A DNA stretch of 64,000 bases from Caprimulgus europaeus (Eukaryota > Chordata > Aves > Caprimulgiformes > Caprimulgidae): contig OU015523.1 in assembly GCA_907165065.1 (NCBI GenBank), forward strand, positions 120,368,246 through 120,432,245, in the 5' to 3' direction. Within the stretch, counting starts at the first letter, position 1. Every line of letters starts with the position of its first letter. The notes under the pieces were generated by a model that had not been told where the DNA came from, did not search any database, and saw only the letters and a program-made list of their open reading frames with translations. Made by a program: the position numbers and the translations under genes. This document shows positions 35,937 through 47,517 of the stretch, one piece after another.

Positions 35937-38394
35937 ATTTACTAAGGGTCTATAAGTTTTTATTGGGATTTTGAGATATCTTTACTTGCAGGAACCTTTT
36001 ATTTTCTGGCCTCGTCTTGTTCCTCCTGAAGTCACAACACTTAAGTCTGCATAAACTCTGTATTTCCAGCAACAATTTATAGGTCCCACAACATCAGAAA
36101 ATAGATTCCACCATCCTGAAAAATGGTGTAACAATGAAGAAAACATTAAATTGTCTGAAGTTAGAGCTCAAGAATACAGTCAATTTATCATCATTAATCC
36201 AATGAGTAGGCATCTCCTGATCCCCAGTAACTCTTACTAACTGCATTACACTTTGACTCAGATAACAATGATGAGCAAGAAGCACTATGACCCTATTAAA
36301 AACAGCTTTCCAGAGATGCACAGGCTTATTTTGAAGATGAAACAGGATACATTGAAAATAAGAATTCTTTCATCTGCGAAAGTATTTTGTGGTGGTACTA
36401 CCTAGGAATTGCAGTCAGGGTTCAGAGATCCTACGTGCTCAGCTTTGTATAAAACCTGTAATGAAGAACTATTATCCATTTCAGAGTAAACCGAAAAAGG
36501 CAACAACAAGCCACTGAGACAGAAAGAAAAGAATGACTAGAGAATAAGAAAACAATGGGATGATGCTCATTAACATACCTACATTTTGTATTCATCCTAA
36601 AAAAGGTCACATCTCCAATATCTGAATATAAAAATCTAAAATCATCCTCTAAAAGTAACCTTTCCATTTCAGTTTGTGACCTGTGCACAGTAACTGCTGT
36701 TACCTTACTAAAAGCAAAAACACCTGTCTGTAAGGGATCAGATAAACACCAAAGTTAATGGTTTCTGTGATGGTGCTTTTTCATAGGTCAACACTTAACT
36801 AGAGTCCTGGATAGCACACCCATTCCATAGTAATCAACACTGAGAGAATAATAAGGTTTATTTGCTACTGATATGAACAAGCTTTGTATGATTCTAGTAT
36901 TTCTGCAATATATAGGCAAAAGGATGTATTAGTAATAAAAATAAAACAAAGATGTGGGACTCTTACGACATATCTCAGAGAATGAGGATCCAGCTAAATT
37001 TCAAAATGATGTTGTCACCACTCCTGTAAAATGCTTCCCACCTGTGCAAAACACTCACTAATCACAATTACATCTCAAGTATGTGGAGAAGTGTATGGTT
37101 TATGCAAAGTGAATGCAGAAAAGTAAATCTTGAATTAACCTATAGAACTTGAATACCTTGACACCTCGACCAAAAGTGGTGATATGAATGAAATGACAGC
37201 ATAATTGCAAGAGCTTCAATTATGGTAATTAGACAGCATTCATGCTTCACTGATGCCACAATTACGCTACTGTAACAATTCCAACACCATAGCTTGGATA
37301 CCACATCATTCTTCTTTCAGCAATAAATTGAATCTAAGGTTGGGCTGGATTATTAATTTTACATAACTAGTATAATAGAATGATGTTTCTAATACATACT
37401 CTAGAAGGTTTCTTTTTTTTTTTCCCTTTTTTTTTTAATTTCTACTTTTCCAAACTTAACAAAAGTTTTGGAAGTAAATACAGAAAATATTGGAGCTCCA
37501 GCTGAAATTCTGGCCTCTCAAATGAATGTTTTCACACAGTTCCAACGGGCTTTTTACCCTAAAGGTAAAGTGCAGAGCGAGAAATTTTGTGGGAATAATC
37601 TCCTTTGAATAATACACATGCTTTGGGTCTAATTATATTTATTACTGCAGCTTCAATGTAAATAAGCTCCACCAACACCCTAACTAATTCATAAGGAATA
37701 CCTCTACCATACAGGGGATTTGCCTTAAGGAGATCTAGGCTTGGAACCGAAAGCATTTCTGGTTGTGTTGGTATTGTTGCACCTGAACTTATCTCTGCTG
37801 AAAGGTAGATATTATATTAGTTATTTCTGTACTGCACTGTGCTGGTATTTTGTTTTTGCAGTCCAAACTAGAACTACAGATTCATAGAAGTATTTTAATA
37901 TGCTTAGAATTATCTCAGAGATTTTTACCAGAGTTATTGCCTTATGCAGGTATATCCAATAATAGCTCAATATATTATGACTAGTATAGTGGGCTCACTC
38001 TGATATCACTTGTGCCACAGTAAATTAGGATTTCAGTATAGGCATCTGTTAAACTGTGCTGCAAATAGGATGGGGTGGTAATAGCAATTCTCCTTTACTC
38101 ACATTGTTCAATGTAAGACTAACCACAACAACTCAATGGAGGAAAGCTGGTGTACGTGAGAAGAGAAGCAGAGCCTAAGAAAAAGAAATGATTATTGTTA
38201 TTAGGTAAGAATAAAGCTATTTAGAAATTCCTAAAGGTGTTGACACACAGTCATGCATTTAAATGGAAGGCTGTCAAGCAAAAGAACAATAAAGTTTGGT
38301 TCTATGTAAACAGCAATTACTTGAATAAAGGATTCTTGTAAAGCAATAAACCTCTGTCTTTTTCATAGTTCTTTTCCTCAGGGGAAAAAAAAAT

Positions 38395-38412
38395 AAATAT
38401 ATATATATATAA
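38395..38412. repeat. Short (TA)n microsatellite
   Basis: About seven TA units. Confidence 0.8.
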
Positions 38413-38923
38413 ATACCTTTTAGAAAAATATTTTTCTTATCAAGAGCTAAGGCAAGCAACTATATCTTTTAATGTGATGCTACCTATGCAATGAACAAAG
38501 AGATTCTTCACCTGACAAGATCCTTCCAAATTGTCGATTCTTTCTCTCTACTAAAACAAATTTCTTGGCTGCTGCTTCAGAGCACTGTGAGTCTCCTCCA
38601 TGTATCTAGATATCATTACAAGTATTTGAAAATGGAGCTAGATGGAAGAAAAAACACCCAATTCTGAGATCATACACAATGGTGAAATCCCAACCAAAGC
38701 TGGTACTTGATGTACAATCAGGCAAACTTGGAAATCCAGCTGAAATGCATAGGTCTCAATTAATTTGAATGTTTCTTGTAATTTCTTGTAATTTCACATA
38801 TGATTTTCCTGTAGAATAAGAGCAACATCTATTTCCTTACTCTTATTCAAGATAGATAGAAATTAGACACCAATGCCAGTTGTAGGGTAATTCAAGAACT
38901 TGTAGGATCAGCAGAATTCCTCT

Positions 38924-38940
38924 GGGGGGGCGGGGGGTGG
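38924..38940 (+). repeat. G-run pair
   Basis: G7, C, G6, T, GG. Two long G runs side by side could give a G-quadruplex by using each run twice, or an intermolecular one. It is weaker than the tract at 54003. Confidence 0.6.
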
Positions 38941-38964
38941 AAATCAAATATATTTATTTAAACT

Positions 38965-39090
38965 TTTATGTGTAATTATATATATACACATATGTGTAGA
39001 TGCATATACATGCAGACAAATATATATGCAGAACTTTAACTATATATGAATTCATATATACATTCATATACATGCACAATATTTATATTG
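38965..39090. repeat. TA/CATA-rich simple-sequence region
   Basis: Alternating pyrimidine-purine words (TATATATACACATATGTG, ATGCATATACATGCA, ATATATGAATTCATATAT) form several short palindromes, prone to slippage and unpairing. A similar but shorter patch lies at about 43037-43075. Confidence 0.7.
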
Positions 39091-40732
39091 TCTATCTCAC
39101 AATCTAAAGATCTGATTTGTTTGTAGAGCTGCAGATTAAAATGCAAATTGAACTGCACTTTACTTTTTGTAGTGCTTTATTTTGTGCGGTTATGAACAGT
39201 TACTGGTCAGACAACAAATGGAGCAAACCATTGTTGGGCACTTTAGTGCTAAATGGTTCCTGACCTGCATGCTGTATGACCCAGTTAACAATATTTGAGG
39301 GGAGGTTTTTTCTCACCCTTTGTGAACTAATTTAGAGGGAAGAAACATTCTGAGGTTTATTATCAAATGTCCTCTCGATGCCAAGGTAAGAAGCACTGCT
39401 TTTAACTAGATTATTTAGAGACTGGGCATCTAACCTAACTTAAGTTTCTACACTCTTTTCAGAGACAGACCTCTCTTATCTCTGAATCTATGCCCATTAC
39501 TCAGATAGGGTAATTCCTGACTCCAAGGCCAGATGTAAAAAGCCTGGTACTTCCACTGCATAGAGCTAGCTAACAGACTAGCAATATGCCTATCACCTGG
39601 GTCTCCCCTGCAGCTCTAAACCCTTCAACCCAAACAATTCATGTGCCTGAAAGACAAGGAGGGCTACTTCTTAGTCTGATAGAGTGATATTTTTACAGCC
39701 TGATGCTCATGCTTGTGTTACATGGCTTGGAGAGTGTTCTGACTCGGTATGGATGTGCATGGCCTACTGAACAAGGGTTGAGGAATCAGTTAAGTTCACA
39801 AGACAAACCTGACTTAGTTATGTCTATGGTGCAAGACTTGTGGAAAACTCTCTGTAAAACCATATCCAGGCTTCTTCTTAGGTAGAATTAGTTACTTTAC
39901 TCAAAACAATTATTCCAGGAATACAATATTAAACACAGTGTACAGTCAGGGAGCAAACTGGGTATCTGCATTGTTTGTCATCATGGCTGTACCTGTAGTT
40001 GTATGTTATTGTAAGATAGGACCAATCATGCCCCAGGTGTCCTTGTCCAGATCTTTGGAACACAGAAACAACCCATACAACAGTTTTAAAGGAAGTTTCT
40101 TTGCAATGGGTAAAGTTCATGAGCTGAATCCCATAGGAGCTGTTATGAAAATCTCTCTCCAGTCAAATCTACCAGTTTGTGTATCCCAGTTGTGATCAGT
40201 TCAGCTAGCAGCTGAGGAAGCAGTTCGGACTCCAGGTCATTAACCTCCCAGCCAGGAATGGAGATGCTGCAGAAAGTGCTTACTGCAAAGCTTGCCTTTC
40301 TTCTTTTGAAAGTAACCCCATGACTACTTCTCACATCTGTAACTCACACAAACCAAGTGTGGCTCATTTCAATAGAGATTAGTGATAAATAAAGATATGT
40401 GAAATTTTATCCTTATTCCCTGTGTTCTGTTAGTTTTGTTCATTATTCTGAGGCTCCTACTAGTGGAATCAGTAGTTTGGGTATCAGTCCATTTTGTGAT
40501 CCACAACACAACATGTCTCATTAGAGGAACAAATGGCTGGAGTAAAGAAGCTATTGGAGCATCTCACTATTTCCCATTTGACATGCTGTTTGCTTTGCCC
40601 ATTGTTGATCAGCAGAATACCTTGTTGTCTCAAAGAAGAGAAATCCATGGTAATAAAGTAAACCTTCAAACTCCTAGCACCAATGGCAAATGGAAAAAAG
40701 AACCCAAATATTTATGGTTATCTTTGAGGGGG

Positions 40733-40752
40733 TTATTTATTTATTTATTTAT
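40733..40752. repeat. (TTTA)n microsatellite
   Basis: About five TTTA/TTAT units. Confidence 0.9.
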
Positions 40753-40769
40753 GGTAGAGTGTCTATGGT

Positions 40770-41110
40770 AGTTTAAAATTTTAGACTGAGGCAGTAATTA
40801 CATTTTAATTTAATTATTTAAAGCGTGTAATTTGTCACATTTAGGAGTAATTTTAATTACTTAATAAATTGCTTTGGTGTCATGTTTGTATCTCATTTTG
40901 AGCACTAAATTTCTTAAAAAATTACTGAATAGATTAATATTAAAACGTCAGTATTCAAATCAAGCAATTAGTTAAGCAGTTAATTACTTAATGTGAACTT
41001 AGAAATATGGTAAATTAATGTCAACTAAACAGCATTAGTCTTTGACCCTGAATGCTTTGCACAGTCAATATTTTAGCTGCATTCATTGAAACCATTCCAG
41101 GAAATTAATG
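40770..41110. other. Candidate conserved non-coding element, homeodomain-site rich
   Basis: At least four TAATTA sites lie within about 230 bp (near 40796, 40811, 40854 and 40981), with more ATTAAT and TTAAT cores, no repeats and no open frame of note. This density is typical of developmental enhancers in vertebrate gene deserts. The call is inference from base composition and motifs, and AT-rich DNA alone gives some of these sites. Confidence 0.25.
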
Positions 41111-42384
41111 TGACTTTGTTCAAGGGATGAAAGTTGTCTACCCTAACTGCTTATTTATTTCTGTGTTCTCCCACAACGTGTTTGAGAGAAGATATGAATA
41201 GGTAGAAGTATTTGGGGTTAATGGAAGAATTTCAGCTTTCCAGATAGGAGTGTTCAAAAAGGCACGAGGAATCTGAATTTCTTTTGCACATATCATTGTT
41301 CAAATGGAAGGAACTATGTTTGCAAACATCTGGTAACTTTCTGAGTTGCTGCAAGGGAAGATATTCCCAATATTTGTAGCTTGTAAAGATAAAAATTGCT
41401 ATCACCTAATCCAATTTTCTGTATTGCAACAGGCAGATGATACAACCCACATACTCTTGTTTTAAGCCAAATAACGGATATTTCATGTTGTAAAGAAGAG
41501 CAGACTTGAAACACCAATAAGTCCAACTGAAAGTGTTAAATTCAGAGTAATTAAGGAAAGAACCAGAACCATAATTTCCAAATCTAATATGCCCAATATC
41601 TAACTTATGGTAATAGGCTAAAGTTCTTTTCACAGAAGTTGAGCAAATTGGATGTACAATGAAAGTGGCCTTAAACAACTACCTAGGGGAAGAAATTGAT
41701 TGCCTAATTTTAACTAAAAGTCAAACAAATTAGTGTTAAAATCCTTAGGGACACTTAATGATCACACAAGGGTTGGAGTTACTTATTGGTAGCAAAGATT
41801 TAGTGCATTTTCAAGCTTTTGCTGCTTTTTCATGTTATGCATAACATTTATTTTATCTCTACTAAGCTTCAGATTTCATGGCATTAATCAGCTTCCACTT
41901 AACTAGTAATTAAGAGACAGAGCAGTGTAACACAATCTAAAAAGTCAGAGAGCTCTCCAGTTCTCACCTCACTTCATTTATTTTTTAGCTGAAAACATTA
42001 GTGACTCACTCAGAAGCAAGAAGAACACAGCTCAGGTGTGAACCAGGCTTTACAGCTGGCAAAAACTGATAGCTCCCCTCCATCAGGTTTTTCAGCTGTG
42101 GTCATTGCCAAGTTTATCACTACTCAAAAGGAAATGTTCTTAACATAAAAAAAGGAGGTTGAGATAATCCAGAGGTTCTTTGGGGTCCTCTATAACTTTT
42201 AGACCAACTTGGCTTCTTAAGGCAGCCTTCTTTCATGCTGTTAGGGATGTTCCTCCTATGTCAATTCAATTGCCAGCCAGTCTGCAGATGATACCAATCT
42301 GTGAGGGAAGTGAGCAGATAAGACAGGATCAAGCTGTGGAGTGACCTGGTGGCAACTGGGGCTGCAGGCAATGTCTTTGAGATT

Positions 42385-42632
42385 CAATATCAATAAACAT
42401 CTGTCTAAATATTCATGAGGAATTTGGTGATATATAAACACCTGAACATCTGTGGTACTATGGGGTAAGTTGGTAAAATGTACAGAAGGAAGGGACTAAT
42501 TGATTGCTACCTTAAATAAATGTAGAGTTAAGGATGTCATTGCTTCCAACCTCCCAGCTGCTACACTTCACTTCAGGTGAATAAAACCAACAACAAAAAA
42601 CCCTGATGCTTTGAAATTGTCTTTCCAGGTTT
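42385..42632. repeat. Diverged direct repeat, copy A
   Basis: Pairs with 44231-44506 in the same orientation. Shared words in order are TGTCTAAAT-TTCATG, ATATAAACA-CTGA-CATC, TGGTACT, GAAGG-GACT, AT-CATTGC/ATCACTGC-TCCAAC, CCAGCTGCTACACTTCAC, GATGC-TTGAAATTG and CTTTCCAGGTTT. Gaps lie mainly in A-rich parts. It is either a local segmental duplication or two copies of an interspersed repeat that I do not know. Confidence 0.7.
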
Positions 42633-44230
42633 GATGATTCTGTTATCTTGGGAAATGTGTTGCCAGTGCAATCTTATGTTTGTCAGATCTTCTCATTCCA
42701 GCTTAGCTCTTCCCACCTTATAATATGCTGTTATTTTGACTTCCCTACAATCCTGTCTTTCTGTGTAAAAGGAGTTTCTAGACAAATTTATATCTTCCTG
42801 CATCCTAAATTCTCTGCCAGAATTTGATATTTACAGTCATCTGTCAGGGAATTGGCTCCTTCTCTGTGAGGAATGTAGTGAATGTGGAGGTCCATGCTCC
42901 CATATGAAAAAGAAAGAAAGATTGTTCACATCTGTATTGGACCCGGACACAGAAGAAAAAAAAAAAGTCCCTAATTCCAGTATATTTTTTATGAGTTTTA
43001 GTAAATATTGTAAATATATTAAGTTTTGGAAAGAATATACACATACATATGTATGTTTATATATGTATACATTTAGATTAGGTATGTATAATTGGATAAA
43101 CATATATCCTATTGTATTTCTGATTGCCTCAAAAAAAAACCAAAAAAACAAACCCACCTTAAATACTGCAGGAGATTATGTTTGTGAGGTGATCAGACAA
43201 TGTTAATAACCTGTGTGAATACTCAAAATGACCTTATCCTTGCATGATGAGGCTGTGGAATAGGAATATGATTATAAATGGGATCATGAGCTTAGAAAAA
43301 GGAAAACTGAGACATATAAAAACAAAACCCCCCCTAACACCTAGTCCATGACAGCAAGATTGCTTCTCCATCTACCTCTCTAAGGAGAAAAAGCTGAACA
43401 GTGGGGTTAATGCATCCCACCATAGTTAAGTGACATGTCTGTTTTTTTCCCTTTCTTAATTGCAAAAGTTTGGGGATGAGGGGAAAAACAGCATTAAGAA
43501 CAACTATATGTGCCTTATGTGGCTCCATTTTGTGCCATTCCCTACTTTGACATACTCTCTTATATGAACTCAGGGAGGTGAGTCATAAAACTCACATTTT
43601 TAAAGACATTTTAGACACTTATCTAGGATTTCAAATCTCGTGAGCTTGTGAAAGTTTGTGTTTGGAGGTATGCAAGTAATTTATTCTAGTTGGGTTTATC
43701 ACCTTTCTCTTTCTAAGCACAATTGATTGGCATAATATAAATATTTAAGATTACCTATATAAAGAGATATATGCTCTATACAAATTACCTGTCTAGAGTG
43801 ATCCTACCACCTAAAAGGAGGCTGGAGTGGAATTTGGACCCATAAATCAAAAGAATATGTCAGTTCAAGCAGAAGGAGGCCACATTATGAAAAGATTAAG
43901 CCACTCAGATGTGAGCAGGAGTCCAGTGTTCTGATCCACTGCTTAGGATAATTTATGGGTTTAGCTTGGAAGTAATTTCACAGAAGTAATCATTGGATCA
44001 GAGACTGTAAATGCTTTCTGCCTTTTGTGGAGTAGATGAACGATGTTCAGGCTAGCCAACAAGGCTATCTCAGCTCAGCGCATACCCTCATAAGAGGACA
44101 CAGTTCTCTGGACTAAGAGCAGATAGAGATAGCTCATGCAAAGCCCTCAATCAGACCCTTACGCTTCATCAAGTTTCAAGCCTCCCTTCATCAGGCAATA
44201 TTTTCTACTGACTGGCTGCAGAGCCCTTCA
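42633..44230. other. Unassigned non-coding DNA between the two repeat copies
   Basis: Holds a TATG/TACA-rich patch (43037-43075) and an A/C tract (43130-43157). No gene is recognised. A minus-strand frame of 106 codons at 42837-43157 is Phe/Leu-rich, as expected from reading A-rich DNA backwards. Confidence 0.5.
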
Positions 44231-44506
44231 TAATACCAATTAGCATATGTCTAAATGTTCATGTTTAAGGTAGCCACATATAAACATCTGAGCATCCATG
44301 GTACTGCAGGAAAAGTCTATAAAAGATATGGAAGGGGGTGACTGATGACTTGCTATTGCTGCAACTCCATGTTATGGAATCATGGAATTATTGGCATCAC
44401 TGCATCCAACATCCTAGCTGCTGTACTTCACCTGGAATATGAAAAAAGAAAAAAAGAGCAGGAAAAAAAATAAAAATGGATGCCTTGAAATTGCCTTTCC
44501 AGGTTT
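44231..44506. repeat. Diverged direct repeat, copy B
   Basis: Partner of 42385-42632, about 1.85 kb downstream in the same orientation. It is longer by an A-rich insertion (about 44437-44476) and by ATGGAATCATGGAATTATTG near 44375. Both copies end just after CTTTCCAGGTTT, after which the flanks no longer match. Confidence 0.7.
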
Positions 44507-45000
44507 AGTGTGCCCATCATATATATAGCAAGCCTAGCTACCTAAGTGGCACCCAGAATAACCACTCTGCTAGGGGACATGTACTCTTTTAGTATAAAAC
44601 ATCTATGATGAGCATCAAAAGTGGGAATCCTGACTTCACTCCGTTGCTTCGCTTTACTTTACAAATCATAACAAGTAGAGAAGACAGAACTATGTTTTCC
44701 TAAACAGCTGAGTTGGGTCTATTATACTTCAAAAAAGTTCCTTTTCAGTTGTTTTTTGTGTGGTGTTTTTTGTGTGGGTTTTTTTGCTACTTTTGCTGTA
44801 TTGTTGTTTTTTTGGGGTTTTTTTTGTTGTTGATCGTGTTTGGTTTATTTTTTTCCTAAAGTAAAATTACTACTAATACCACACTGCTTACAAAAATGAT
44901 ATGCAATCAAGCACAAGAAGGTTTAAAAAATAGATTCATGCTAAAATCACATCTTTTAAAATAAGCAATTCATTACTCTAATCAGTTTTTCTTTCAGCTT
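44507..45000. other. Unassigned DNA with a T-rich tract
   Basis: A T-rich, G-spaced tract fills 44749-44855. Nothing else is recognised. Confidence 0.55.
44749..44855. repeat. T-rich/G-spaced low-complexity tract
   Basis: T runs of 5 to 8 with GTGTGG, GGGG and GTTGTTG spacers over about 107 bp. Confidence 0.85.
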
Positions 45001-45180
45001 TTCTACCCCTTACCATTAAAATAAGCAGGATTATTAAAGTGCATAAGCTTAGTCATTAGCAGATTGCTGAGATGCCGCAGTGATTGACATCTGTCTTTTT
45101 CTATATTAGCAGCTTAATCTGCTGGTATGGCCAATCAAAACAAAAAGTAGGTTGATTATTTGGTGAGTGTTTAGCTCTAG
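45001..45180. other. Candidate conserved non-coding element
   Basis: Repeat-free sequence with dense factor-like motifs: ATTAGCAG (twice), CAGTGATTGACAT (PBX/MEIS-like TGATTGAC), TTAATCTGCTGG and CCAATCA. The style matches deeply conserved enhancers, but conservation cannot be assessed here. Confidence 0.25.
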
Positions 45181-45695
45181 CAGATAATTTAACTTACTGT
45201 ATAATCAGAATACTCATATTCTTTTAGAGTTCACTCGATACAAATTCGGAAGGCTTTGAAATTACTGTGTGATCAGATTTGAAGTAAACATGTGAGGTGA
45301 AACTCATGGTAAAAAGCCTTGTCACTGTTTTTTTCCTAACTGATAACTGCAATTCATTCTGTATGTATCTACATAAAATACCTTGAAAGTGGATGTGAAG
45401 TTTAGTTTGGTTCAACAAGTTTTCCAATTGCTCTTATTCCAGGAAAAACAGGGGGGAAAAAAAAGAAAAAAAAAAAAGAAAAAAAGAATTGAAGTTTAGT
45501 TTGCTTTCAGAGTGATTCCTTGGAGCTACCTTATTGTGCTTGTATTTTCAATTCCAACCAAAGTGACCTTATATTTTGTAAATAAGGCCTTTGAAGAGGA
45601 AAAACAGTGTTTTCATGCTATTTCACTGTCAGCTGCATTGCCTTTCATCTTATTTCTATTGTAGAGCTTTTTCAAAGGAAACAACAATGGGATTT
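45181..45695. other. Unassigned DNA with an A/G tract
   Basis: Contains the purine tract at 45451-45489. No gene or interspersed repeat is recognised. Confidence 0.5.
45451..45489. repeat. Polypurine tract
   Basis: G6 followed by A runs broken only by single G, about 39 bp without a pyrimidine. Confidence 0.85.
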
Positions 45696-46160
45696 TTATA
45701 ATTAACAGTACACCTTGACCTGCATCTCACAGTTAAATATTTAAATTAGCAGTGTTTTGGATGGAAGTGAACAATGCTGTACTAAATCAGAAGCAGCAAA
45801 CCTTTTCACAAAAACTGCAAAATAAAAATGCTTGAGAGCTGAGTGCTCCTTAAATCAGAGTGTACGTAACACTCTTAAAACGTCTTTAAAAAAGCAAATG
45901 AAACTTAATTTAGCAGTAGCAGTAAAAGCTCTTTCCATCGATGTCCCATATTTCATCTAACATCTGCAAATGCCTAGGAAGCATTGGTTGACCAAACTTT
46001 AGAAAACTGTCAGTATACTGCTACAGTGATATAAATTGAGATGAGTGTAGGACTACATGCAGGGTGAATATGGCAGTGTGCACAGTTGCCGTTTTTTAAT
46101 TAAGTAATTGAATCTGACTCATGTGCTGATGTACAATCTAAGCCCCCACAAAATGCATTG
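45696..46160. other. Candidate conserved non-coding element
   Basis: Repeat-free, moderately AT-rich DNA with ATAATTAAC, AAATTAGCAG, AACTTAATTTAGCAG, ATCGATG and TTAATTAAGTAATTG motifs. It is offered only as a candidate regulatory sequence. No open frame of note. Confidence 0.2.
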
Positions 46161-47276
46161 GCTCAAACCTCAGAAAAGAGATCTTTTCAGTTAATGGGGT
46201 TTCCTTCACATTTGGAGGAACTGAGGATACACACATGGAAAACTGCCACAACTGTGCTCATTTATAGAACTGCATACAGTTTAAGGTATCCTAATCAAGA
46301 AAAAATAAAAAGCTAGAATATTTGATGTCTGAAGAATAAAAGTCATCAAGGTTCCAAGAATGTCACTGTTCCATCCATTGCTGGTATTGCAAGCAGATCA
46401 CTAAGAAAATCAAGACATTGTCATAAGTCCTCATGTCTCATAAGTCCTCATGTCATAAGTCCTCATAAGTCCTTAAGAGGATGTGAAATAATAGTCACAT
46501 ATAAAGTAGTAATTTGATATTTTTTTTTTAAATCTAATTGTCTTTTTTTGTATCAAGTTAGTATAAAAGTGGTAAATGCAATCAGTGAGAACTACATTCA
46601 GATTTAAGCATCAGAATAAATCTATGCAGATAAAAAAAGAAAAATGAAAGGAAATTAAATGAAACCTACATTTATGTATATTTATTATAAGACAGTGAAA
46701 TTGTTATATGACTAGTAAAAAACCATATGACAGTAACCTAAAATTAAATTAATTAATGCTTGGACCATACATGCTCGGATTCCAGGATGCTTGTATTCAA
46801 GGGTTTTTAAATAATTCTACTGAATACACTATCACAGTGTGAAATATAAGATGGTGTGTCTTTCCCAACTAAATTAATGGAGGTAGCTAAGAATTTTGTG
46901 GTTAAAGATGTAATTTGTCATATTAATGAAATATTACTTTTAAGAAATCTATATACAACCTATTCTCCTGGTGAATACTTTATATAGACAATAATCTCTG
47001 AAAAAGAGTTCTCATTACCATTGCAAAGGAAAGGTAGTATACGAGCTTTCTGACCACATATCCTATTGTGATGCTAAGAGCACTTTACTGTACGATTGAA
47101 AGACTTTTCTCCCTTAACTACAGTTATGTGACAATAATAAAGTATTGCCTGTTAAGGAAAAAAAATACATTCTTCTTTTCCTTGCAGATTTAGGTTTCTG
47201 GGCTGTATATTTCACTTACAATGTTAGGTTGAGGCTACCTTTCCTTAGATAATTAAAGAAGTGCTAAAGAGAGGAA
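46161..47276. other. Unassigned non-coding DNA with a minisatellite-like patch
   Basis: Contains the short tandem repeat at 46421-46474. Otherwise nothing is recognised. Confidence 0.5.
46421..46474. repeat. Short tandem repeat of CATAAGTCCT units with variable spacing
   Basis: CATAAGTCCT occurs four times at spacings of about 17, 15 and 10 bp, with TCATGT(CT) between the first copies. It looks like a slippage-born array. Confidence 0.9.
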
Positions 47277-47466
47277 AATAGAATGACAGTTTAAATTGGA
47301 AGGGACTTCTGGAAGTCATCTGGTCAAACACCCTCCAAAACCAATCATACTAGGTCTTCTTTGAAAGCTGGATCTCAATTTGAAATCAAATTGTGTTGAT
47401 CAGAGCTTTGTCCAGTCAGGTTCTGAGTATCTCCAGAAATGGAGACTGTGAAAGCTTTTCAATGAT
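47277..47466 (-). mobile_element. Old CR1 LINE 3' fragment, antisense
   Basis: Plus-strand words are AATTGGAAGGGACTTCTGGA, GTCATCTGGTCAAACACCCT, GAGCTTTGTCCAGTCAGGTT, CTGAGTATCTCCAGAAATGG and AGACTGTGAAAGC. These match the CR1 3' end of an older subfamily (GGACCTCTGGAGATCATCTGGTCC type). The ATTCTATGATTCT tail is almost lost. Confidence 0.8.
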
Positions 47467-47481
47467 GAATCATAATTCTCA

Positions 47482-47517
47482 CATACACACACAAAAACAA
47501 ACAAACAAACAAAAAAA
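47482..47517. repeat. (CA)n/(CAAA)n microsatellite
   Basis: A short CA run passes into four or five CAAA units and an A run. Confidence 0.85.

Larger units (their letters stand above)
35606..42384. other. Long unique AT-rich non-coding stretch
   Basis: Apart from the simple repeats and candidate element listed separately (35893-35936, 38395-38412, 38924-38940, 38965-39090, 40733-40752, 40770-41110) I see no gene, RNA or interspersed repeat. Frames at 39703-40771 reach 111 codons on alternating strands but show no domain and no consistent splice-linked frame. A weak CR1 ORF2-like patch, GCAGATGATACCAATCTGTG, occurs at about 42283. Confidence 0.45.

Noticed and set aside
40436-40771. 111-codon frame with hydrophobic start and end
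   Set aside because: No known domain, ends in a (TTTA)n microsatellite, and has no neighbouring exon-like frame.
42278-42384. CR1 ORF2-like patch with GCAGATGATACCAATCTGTG
   Set aside because: Only one short word matches well, and the following sequence does not hold the alignment convincingly.
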